Shown piece after piece: positions 55,665 to 64,000 of a DNA stretch of 64,000 nt. Source of the DNA: Notospermus geniculatus. Its lineage: Eukaryota > Nemertea > Pilidiophora > Heteronemertea > Lineidae. The translations under genes and the position numbers were made by a program. The stretch lies in contig NMRB01001665.1 of assembly GCA_002633025.1 (NCBI GenBank), positions 77,535 through 141,534 of the forward strand. Direction: 5' to 3'. The notes beneath the pieces are model-generated. The model was not told the origin of the DNA. It did no database searches and was given only the letters and a program-made list of their open reading frames with translations. The stretch's first letter is position 1. Each line of letters opens with the position of its first letter.

Positions 55665-57010
55665 CTGAATGCAGCGGGTTTGGGTGACACAACCAAGAAC
55701 CTCGCTCAGTGTTTCAAAAAGGGTGTCTGGCGTCCAACACTTCTAGCTTCGAGCATGCAGCGAGGTAGTGCAACGAATGTCGGCGAGGTGGATACTCAGT
55801 GACCTATCCCAAAGATTTTTTGAACCATTAGCTAAATATGCTGTGGATATTCCGTTGACGAAAGCACCCTGCTATTGGTTCACGTGGGCCTATAGTCCCT
55901 TTAAGTGACCATTATATTTGGTCCAAAATGAGCTTTCGACGCAATTTTCGGCACTAAATCATTATCGGCTTTCAAAACATTCAGCTGGTATATGTTACTT
56001 TTTATGCCTAGTAGTGTCCGGGCTAATAATAAAACCGATTAGTTTGCGATTAATATGTTTTTTCGGGCATTTTGTGGTTTTCTACCGATTTCACAATTAA
56101 GAAATGAATCCGATTGGTTAAAATCCATGCGGGGTTTACATAGGTCCCCTTTACCGACGGAATCCGAAAGTGGGACAGAGGCTGATGAGCACGTGTCCAA
56201 TCTCGGGCTCACGGGCGGACGAGCAAATACCTATATGATGGTTTGTGTAATTAGTTTGATCTCGATTTGGCGCCGAGGTTGAGAAGCACGTGGATTTGTA
56301 TTTAGAAGTGGATTTATATTTAGAAGTGGTTTGAGGTCAGTCTCTATCTTTAGCCATGGTGCAAGATGATGGGGTGTTCATAAGCGTTTTCATTTGTTTA
56401 TTACGACGAGCCGTGGATTATCACTCACCCTTTTTGTGCGAGTACTGGGTTGGGCTTGTTTTGTTTGATCATGATGGAGAGGGAGGGTTGAGTTGTTTAC
56501 ACATTTCAGTCGGTGTATTGGCCTGAATTGAATGCACTTTGCGTAGGCTATGACAACTTCTGTTCATTGGACTGTTTAGTGTATCAGGTTGAGCACTTCG
56601 TGCTCTTGTATCGAAGGCAGTTTTGTGTGTTTGTGCGGACATTCTTTATTTCAAACTCTTTCCACGTGAACCATTTACGCCGCCAGGCTTGTCTCATTTC
56701 AACTCATGCAGCTTGCTGTTAGCGCTGCACACAGATGTACACGATATACGGTACATGAAGGCACGATGTACAGGTTTGTAGACACAGTGCGTGATTCACT
56801 GATGTCGCGTCATTGACGGAGCGTCCTCCCTGATATCTTAGGCCTATTTGCAATCAAACTGCACTGAAACTAAATATGAATGTTCAGTTTGAGGTATTTT
56901 AGAATAGAAATTAAACGCTCTTCGTCGGCGACGGGTGTTGGTTGCGACACCAAACCCGCTCGGGTGGAGCAAAAATTCCGTCCAATCCCGAGGCGCATTT
57001 TAGCTCCGCC
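55665..57010. repeat. Dispersed repeat (copy 2, inverted), interrupted
   Basis: 55670-55850 matches 19870-20040 reversed and 56740-57005 matches 19495-19800 reversed. The intervening 55870-56740 is absent from the first copy and is probably a later insertion; I see no gene in it. Confidence 0.6.
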
Positions 57011-57324
57011 CTCGGGTTTAATTCCTTTCACTATCATGCATATGATGTAAGTGAAGCAGAACAATTCACCCTGCACCTGACCAGTGTTCTGTTTTTTCTG
57101 TGTGACTTCCATTCGTACCATGGTTTGGAACGCCACCGGGAATCACACTCACTGTTTCCTGTGCATCGCGCCTCCTCCAATTGCCTCTTATTCCATCGAT
57201 GTATTGTAAAGTCACAGTGGCACACGTGCCACCCTGAAAAATTTTTACACCGGTACACCCTCCAAAATGAACATTTCGACCTCCACAGCATTATTTTTGG
57301 AATTAAACCCTCTCGTACACTAGT

Positions 57325-59270
57325 ATTAAGGTCCTTAAGGCCTGAACCCACTGTCGCGTTTTCCCGCCGCGGTTTCATCACTGCCCGACAAATTCTTTGC
57401 TATATCTGCCTTTTAAAGACCCGTTTCCACATGAGCGTTTCACGCTGCGCGATGCGTCAAATCTTTTGTTATTTTCCGCCGCTCTGCTTCTAAACAATGG
57501 GCGAAACGCTCATGTGGAAACGGGCCTTAAACATGTTAAAGGCCTGACTGAAGCGTTTTGCCGCAGCGCTCGCCGTAAAGGGCCGGTTTGACGGGCGTTT
57601 TCATCGCGCCGATTTTAACGCTGTTGGCGATATCGCATTCAAAACGCCCGTCAAAATGCCAAAAACGCCAACAGCGGGTGGCATCGCCAGCGAGAGAAAA
57701 AAGCCATGGTAAAACCCGCCGACGGGAAATCGCTGTAACGCTTGGGCGATAAAATCTCTGGTGAAAACATCAATGGCAGCGAGATGCGAGATATCGCTCT
57801 TCAGATCGCCAGTAAAAATGACCGAAAAGCCACGAGCGATGCCTATCGCTGTAGCGGCAAAAAGACATGTCTTTACATGGCTATTTTGTCGCAAGGGATG
57901 AAGATCACCCGTGAAAAGTGAAATCGGCGATAACCAGCTCGTGAAAACAGTCGATCGACCTACGGTGCGATATCCGTTTTTACTGAGCGCTAAAAAAGTG
58001 GCGATTATCGCGGCGATAAAAACGCCCGCCAAACCAGCCCTTAAAGGCCTGAACCCACTGTCGCGTTTTCCCACCGCGGTTTCATCACTGTCCGACAAAT
58101 TCTTTGTTATATTCTCGGTCCGCTGCCTCTTTACAAAGCATTTTCTGCCGCTGCGTTTTCCCGCTGCGCGAAAACGCGTCAGTGGGTTCGGGCCTTAAGC
58201 GTTGCGGGAAAACGCTGTGATAAACGCCGAGAATGCTTTCTATTGATTTCCATAGGTCTGTTCCCAACTGGGCGATGCGGTAATATACCCCAATTGTTCC
58301 GCGCGGCCCAAATCAGATTTCAAAAATAGCAATCGAAGCGTTTAATTGCTGCGGTTCTTGAATGGGAAAGTCCATATTCTTCTTAAAATTCCCGCGATTA
58401 TACGCCCCAGTGGGAACAGCTTACCTAATCTGTGCCGCTGCGGCTTGCCATCGCGGGAAATCGCGGCGTTTTTTGCATGGCGGCAAAACGCGTCAGTGGG
58501 TTCAGGCCTTAAAGCCCTGTATCCACTAGTCCGGGTTACCGCTGCGGTTTGCCGCGCCGGGATTTTTTCACAGGGTTTTGGATAATCCTTCGATGGTTTT
58601 GGATAATCCTTCGTTGTTTAACAATACATGGCGTGTTAATTGTCCCAATGCCTGTGAAAATCGCTCCCGCACCGCAAACCGCATTGCAAACCGTTGTAGT
58701 GGATACAGGCCGAAAGGCCCGAACCCACTGACGCGTTTTCACGCAGCGGGAAAACGTAGCGGCAGAAAATGCTTTGTTAAAAGGCAGCGGACCGAGAAAA
58801 TAACAAAGGATTTGTCGGGCAGTGATGAAACCGCGGCGGAAAAACGCGACAGTGGGTTCAGGCCTTTAAGGGCTGGTTTGGCGGGCGTTTTTATCGCCGC
58901 GATAATCGCCACTTTTTTAGCGCTCAGTAAAAACGGATATCGCACCGTAGGTCGATCGACTGTTTTCACGAGCTGGTTATCGCCGATTTCACTTTTCACG
59001 GGTGATCTTCATCCCTTGCGACAAAATAGCCATGTAAAGACATACCTTGCGACAAAATAGCATCATCCCTTGCGACAAAATAGCCATGTAAAGACAACCC
59101 ACTGACAACGCGTCAGTGGGTTGAGGCCTTTAAGGCTCGTTTCCACAGACGCGTTTCACGCTGCGTGATGCGTCAAATCTTTTGTTATTTTCCGCCGCTC
59201 TGCTTCCAAACAATGGGCGAAGCGTCAAAACGCTCACGCTACCGCTTCTGTGGAAACGGGCCTTTAGAAA
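57325..59270. mobile_element. Nest of GGCC-ended hairpin MITEs
   Basis: Component hairpins: 57418-57526 and 59134-59262 (CGTTTCCAC ends, one family), 57580-58040 (GGGCCGGTTTGACGGGCGTT ends), 58046-58194 and 58716-58865 (GGCCTGAACCCACTG ends), and 58512-58711 (GCCCTGTATCCACTAG ends). Most abut TTAA(A). About 330 bp at 57870-58194 recurs inverted at 58716-59040. Short GCGACAAAATAGC direct repeats lie at 59045-59095. Open frames here are by-products. Confidence 0.8.
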
Positions 59271-59937
59271 GCATTTTCTGCCGCTGCGTTTCATGAACTG
59301 ACGCCAGGCACCCCCACGGGGCACAGCTAATCGCATTTCAATCAGCCTTTCGTCTGCTGCAGCCGGCTACCGGCTTATTGGTACCGGTAACCTGTTTTCC
59401 ACTGACCATAACACGGGTCTGCAGCCCTGGATTCCGTTACTTTCAAAAGATTTGGCGTTTTTCCCTCCAATTTTCGTGATTTTCTTGCCAGAAATATGCA
59501 CCGGGGAGCTAGAAAAGGGGCTGGAAGGTGAAAAATCAAAAAGTCCAGTTCTGCGCCTGTAAGAGGGGATATGAGTAATGGTTGGAATGTCCATAACAAA
59601 AATGAATAGAAAAACACTCGAGTGACCCAGGCTTATCCATTGCTGACTTGACCTTTATATGATGCCGAGTTCAATAGTCAGGGAATAGGGCTTTATTGAC
59701 CATCCATGGGGGTGGGTTGCATAATCTTTCCCAGTCATTTCCTTTCAGACTAGGTGAGACCAGGCTAGTGAATCAATGAATGAAGTGAAAAGGTGACAAT
59801 AGCCCTGATTGCCAACACATGGCATGCGGGGCCATGTCTGGATTAAATGACCTGCCAAACAGTGTCAAATGCCAAAGTCCTTAGTCTTGGGCTTCTGTTG
59901 GCTCAGTATAGATGTTTTCTCAAGAAAAGCATTATGT

Positions 59938-60170
59938 TTTTTAGTGAGGGTGATAAAGCTGTGATTCGGGCGTGTTGGACTGAGAAAGGATGGGGAGCTA
60001 GGGAAATTGTCAGGGAGTTTCCTGGCAAAGGATGAAAAGTGGTTCAGTACATCGACTCATTAATAAGATACAACAAACAGCGACTACTGGAACAAAGGTT
60101 GGAAGTGGTACACAACGGACTGCAGTTGCGTGCAGTTTCTGATGAAACTGGAGGTCATACTGACCGTCTG
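59938..60170 (+). pseudogene. Decayed helix-turn-helix transposon fragment
   Basis: Reads MFFSEGDKAVIRACWTEKGW, then REIVREFPGKG, an in-frame TGA (likely from TGG), VVQYIDSLIRYN, then in another frame TTGTKVGSGTQRTAV. E-K-G-W, EFPGK, L-I and G-S-G-x-x-R-T-A follow the order of the DUF4817/mariner-type HTH. A stop and a frameshift show it is dead. Confidence 0.65.
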
Positions 60171-60540
60171 TTCAGTTAAAAATGGTCGGTGGAATAACAA
60201 ATAACTCTCGGCACTGCATTTTTTGGGAAATAATTCTAAAAGTGCTGCTGTTCCTATGTCTTTGTACGTTTAAAGCTGCAATTTTCAGAAAAGGTCTTCA
60301 ATATCTGTGTCATTATCGCTACCAAATTTTAGAATCATCGCTTTGATACTTTTTGAATCACTCTCGGTGCCCTCTAGCGTCGAGCTGTCGTATTACCCGT
60401 CATTTCTCATTTCGCCTGCGTCGAGGACGGACGCACTGCGAAGCCACCACGGTGAGTTGCTGCATTTGTCGAGTTTTCCCTTTTGAATTTTGCATGTGGA
60501 CTACTCGGATAGTTTGCTGTTGTACATGTAGGTTTATATT

Positions 60541-60905
60541 GCTAGCGGCAGCCCTTGCGAGCATTATGCTGGGGGCCAGAAAGTCAATGCCGTTGTGAGC
60601 TAAAGTTGCTAGCGGCAGCCCTTGCGAGCATAGTGCTGGGGGTAAGAAAGTAAATGCCGTTGTGAGCTAATGTTGCTAGCGGCAGCCCTTGCGAGCATGG
60701 TGCTGGGGGTAAGAAAGTAAATGCCGTTGTGAGCTAATGTTGCTAGCGGCAGCCCTTGCGAGCATAGTGCTGGGGGTAAGAAAGTCAATGCCGTTGTGAG
60801 CTAATATTGCTAGCGGCAGCCTTTGCGAGCATGGTGCTTGGGGCCGGAAAATGATGCGGTGAGCCAGAAGTATCGCTGGCGGCAGCCCTGTGGGCATAGG
60901 GTTAT
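60541..60905. repeat. 67-bp tandem repeat, five to six copies
   Basis: GCTAGCGGCAGCCCTTGCGA then GCATAGTGCTGGGGGTAAGA then AAGTAAATGCCGTTGTGAGC begin at 60541, 60608, 60675, 60742, 60809 and (diverged) 60875. Confidence 0.95.
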
Positions 60906-61104
60906 TAAGAGAGGCCCCTTTTACGGGAAGGCGTACGATTGGCTGCCTGGTATTAGTGGGCAGGCGACGCCATTCAGTGCACAGAACGATTAGCTGCCCA
61001 ATTGACAGGCTTATAAACCTCATTCCAAGATATGCGGGCGGGACATAATTGCTTTGTGTTGAGCTCGGTCCGACAGCGACCACCTGCTGGGCTGATTGCA
61101 ATAG

Positions 61105-61278
61105 GAGCCGGTGTAACGGTACAGAGTGTCCCCCTGTAAAAAGTGTCCACTTCTATTGTTGAATGACGGAATAAGCGGCATGACTAAAAAATCAATCCCC
61201 AGAGATTAGAATGTAATAATAGGATCTTTTGTTCCTGGGACAGTTTTTCCTGGGGACATTCTTTCCCTTTACACCGAC
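61105..61278 (-). mobile_element. 170-bp GGTGTAA-ended MITE (copy 3, inverted)
   Basis: Starts GCCGGTGTAACGGTACAGAG and ends CTTTCCCTTTACACCG; nearly identical to 23209-23380 and 62374-62546. Confidence 0.85.
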
Positions 61279-61599
61279 AGCGAGTTGACCGATAGGTGGT
61301 CACTACATTTATGGCGGACCCAGTCACCATCGATCGTGCAGCAATCACGTAGATGTCTTGTACATTGGCCCGCTAGTAACTTTGCTGCCATTTTCGTCGG
61401 CAATATGCGTGCTGCCATTTTTGTCGGCAGACTGCTCCTATTCCGAAGACCGATACCGCCGGGCGGGACTGATCTCGCCAATGACGGGGCAGTCGTGCGC
61501 AAAGCAGCATCACAAAAGTTTCAGACGTTGTGGCCAAACCCTCGGTTGGTAGACCGAGGGTCTGGTCGCGCGAGACTACCGCACAAGGATGAATGATTG

Positions 61600-61850
61600 A
61601 GCGCATATCCTTTTGTCACCGAAGCAAGTAAAGAGCATAAGAATTCAATGGTGGCGCATAAGCCTTTTGTCAAAACGCGCATTAGGGCATTGTGAGCAAT
61701 AATTAAGGCGAAGAAGCGCATTCCCAAGCAAGTAAAGAGCATAAGAGTTGAATAGTGGCGCATAAGAATTGAATGGTGACGCATAAGCCTTTTGTCAAAA
61801 CGCGATTAGGGCATTGTCATGAGCATTAATCATGTAATAGGCGCATAGCG
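61600..61850. repeat. Imperfect tandem repeat, CGCATAAGCCTTTTGTC units
   Basis: GGCGCATAAGCCTTTTGTCA then AAACGCG(C)ATTAGGGCATTG occurs twice (61653 and 61778), with AGCAAGTAAAGAGCATAAGA also repeated (61622 and 61728). Confidence 0.75.
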
Positions 61851-62373
61851 CGAGCACTTCTGAATGCACTATCAACTGAGTTTATTACCATATACAATCA
61901 TCCATTCCCTCCAGCCGACGAAAGCTGTATTTGAGTACTCCTGATCGTAAACACAACCACGGCAACTGCGCCAGGCATGACAGGAGATCAGCGCGCCCCC
62001 TATGTAGACACCCAGGTGGCCTCTCGTGACGTGTTACCCGCCACCACCTGTCAATCATAGTGCTTATTACAATATGAATGGAAAACGGGCACTGAATGCT
62101 CACTCTATGCGCCAATGTGAAAAAAACCTATTGGAGTTATAATAGGCTTTTTTCACTGCGAGCATAATATTCCCTATTGTCAAAGTCTTGGAACACAATG
62201 GATCAGCATACCCAATGAATAGAGCGATGCGGACTGTGAAAAAACCATAATGTAATGCTTTGAGCCAGGCGCAGTGAGTAGGGTTGAATAGAGTGGAGCG
62301 TATAAGGGAGCCTAGCCATTGTGTGTGCTTCGGAGGGATTAAAGTTTCCCCGCGCAACGCTATTGTGTTTGTT

Positions 62374-62546
62374 CCGGTGTAAAGGGAAAGAATGTCCCAG
62401 GAAAAACTGTCCCAGGAACAAAAGATCCTATTGTTACATTCTAATCTCTGGGGATTGGTTTTCTATAGTCATGCCGCTTATTCCGTCATTCAACAATAGA
62501 AGTGGACACTTTTTTCAGGGGGACACTCTGTACCGTTACACCGGTC
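62374..62546 (+). mobile_element. 170-bp GGTGTAA-ended MITE (copy 4)
   Basis: CCGGTGTAAAGGGAAAGAAT at the left and CTGTACCGTTACACCGG at the right; nearly identical to copy 1. Confidence 0.9.
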
Positions 62547-62750
62547 AGGCAGAAAGGTGCGGTTGATGTGTGTACGGAAAGATATGTTTATTTCTACTGA
62601 ATGAGGATTAGTCTTCTTGTTGTAGTAGGAGTGATAGGGTTGAATGGGCTTGGCTAATTGTGATATTATGGCAGTAGAAGGTATTAGGCCTGTTCTTCAC
62701 GGGGCGGCAAGTTCAAAGGTAATTATTATAGTTGGATTATGTATTTTCAG

Positions 62751-64000
62751 ATGGTGTTACCGACGGTACTGAAAAGAAAACATTCCCTGGTGGGAAGGAA
62801 CCTCATTCAACTGTTTAAGAATATGGCATCTGCACAGACACCAAAGGAGTGTGCGAGAATAAACAGAGACGAACCGTTAGAAGGGCTTTCGCCTCAGAAA
62901 ATGGCAGCGTACTTCAAAGACATAACCGGGGAAGACGCGGAATCGATCTTAAGTTGCATTGGCAAGGACTCGGATTGTCTGTTGTTGCTCCACCATACCA
63001 AATTGCTTGCAAACGAAATAGGGCAGCCCTCGGGACAGACATTGAAGGTGTGTAAGGTCATGTAGAGATTTTAATAACCATCCATTTTCTGGGCGTTGAT
63101 TAGTAAGGGCCCATTCGTCTGATAATTTTGCTCAGCTTAGAGCGATATAAGTTCTGATCGGATCAGGTGCAGGTAGGCGTGCTAACGAAGGTGACATTTG
63201 GCCAGTTTACCTTCAAATCATGAGGCGTGATACCCGGAGAGGATGGTAATGTCACGACACACGTAGAGAGAGTGTCGAGTTATGTTAAGGGAATGCATGG
63301 TGATGTATGTAATTAAATTTAGATCTCCTGCGTGAAGAATCCCAGCCCAGCTACGGCATCAACGTCTGCCGATGACCCAGAACGGGGCGAGCCAGCCGCG
63401 AAGGTCCCTAAATTGGAGGCAAGAGTAACGGACGTTAGAACACAGGCAGCGAAAGAGAAGGTACGATCGTTGGCTCTACAGCAAAACCCAAATGAGTCGT
63501 TAGTTCTTCTTTATCTGGAAGAGTTAGCGTCAACGGCTAGCGCAAGTAAGAATAAGGACGCTGGTCTGTTTGAAGAACTCTACCGTCAAGCCTCGAGAAA
63601 TCAGGGAAGAGTCGATGTTGCAGCGCTGGTATTCAATGTCTTGGGAGGAGGAACGGGGGATATCGTAGCTAAGGCTGTTACTAAATGTTTGGAAAAAGCT
63701 TCAGTGGAGTGCCCCCCATCTCCAGAAACACCGAAGAAGAAAAGGGCGGATTCGCCCCCGGCTCAAAGATCGCCGTTGACGGATTTGTACCCGCAGTTGG
63801 CGGCCGCGGCGTCTCTTAATCAATTCTTATCACCATTCATGAATGCTAACAGAGGGTACTCTGGTTATAGGGGTTACGGTAGGCGCTCTTATAGGGGTAG
63901 AGGCGCGTATCAAAGTTATGGTGGGTACCAGAGAGGAAATCTTTCCTGTCATTTTTGCGGGTCGCCGGACCACTTTATAAGAGATTGCGAAAAGATGAAG
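62751..64000 (+). CDS. Gag-like protein with CCHC zinc knuckle, partial
   Basis: Two exons are inferred. 62751-63047 follows GTATTTTCAG and opens ATGGTG; 99 codons in phase 0, donor AAG|GTGTGT. 63323-64000 follows AAATTTAG and stays open to the window edge. The second exon has a KKKRADSP basic patch, a YRGYGRRSYRGRGAY Arg/Gly/Tyr-rich stretch and CHFCGSPDHFIRDC, a CX2CX4HX4C knuckle. That order (helical part, basic RG-rich linker, knuckle) is typical of retroelement Gag/ORF1 nucleocapsid proteins; DIRS-like or other retrotransposons are candidates. A host RNA-binding protein is an alternative. The reverse transcriptase, if any, is beyond the window. Confidence 0.55.

Noticed and set aside
57601-59060. 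160-codon open frames with hydrophobic stretches on both strands
   Set aside because: They lie in inverted hairpin arms of the MITE nest and mirror each other.
1-64000. CRISPR arrays, bacterial operons, riboswitches, rRNA
   Set aside because: None seen; spaced direct repeats here are satellites, and the spliced genes show this is animal DNA.

Overview
This window is animal nuclear DNA from a repeat-rich genome. There are no bacterial-style operons. The coding pieces I can support are short exons bounded by GT/AG, and almost everything else is transposon debris. The very frequent palindrome TAGGCCTA, the ACATGTA-rich simple sequence, the BEL/Pao, PIF/Harbinger, pogo-like and fold-back elements, and the fibronectin type II and PAN/apple exons suit a marine invertebrate deuterostome (echinoderm, hemichordate or amphioxus). 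The species cannot be fixed from the sequence. An N gap at 49007-49038, single Ns at about 15502, 26400 and 48352, and long C/G homopolymers suggest a draft assembly.

Layout. 1-2700: a broken BEL/Pao retrotransposon gag on the minus strand, split by an unrelated repeat, with a candidate LTR-like flank that recurs at about 17583-18071. 2759-3497: a 42-bp tandem repeat and a decayed PIF/Harbinger transposase fragment. 4528-6375: a plus-strand four-exon gene for a small protein with an RPA-like OB-fold. 6600-20300: mostly non-autonomous elements and tandem repeats, with one possible 3' terminal exon at 15219-15362. 21149-30634: minus-strand exons of a mosaic extracellular protein (fibronectin II, three 51-bp Cys-Trp-Asp-Cys microexons, one PAN/apple), all in phase 1-1. 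33736-34320: a 145-bp tandem array carrying near-perfect CTCF-type motifs. 34506-36524: a 2-kb element with terminal inverted repeats and a TAA duplication.

38336-46581 is the most striking region, a set of nested insertions. An outer palindromic element (TTA duplication) encloses a 7.84-kb DNA transposon (38554-46397, TTA duplication). That transposon carries a seven-exon minus-strand gene of about 1,180 codons with a plausible DDE triad. Its largest exon is interrupted by a 711-bp Harbinger-derived MITE flanked by an exact TCA duplication; counting without the insert restores the reading frame exactly. Two smaller fold-back elements sit elsewhere in the same transposon.

46600-47460 is another 144-bp tandem array. 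49800-59300 is dominated by fold-back elements, two with perfect 9-bp target duplications, and by clusters of hairpins inserted edge to edge. 59938-60170 is a decayed helix-turn-helix transposon fragment. 60541-60905 is a 67-bp tandem repeat. 62751 to the right edge is a gag-like gene with a CCHC zinc knuckle, cut off by the window end.

The genes do not form a pathway. The RPA-like gene and the mosaic extracellular gene are the best candidates for host genes. The others belong to mobile elements.
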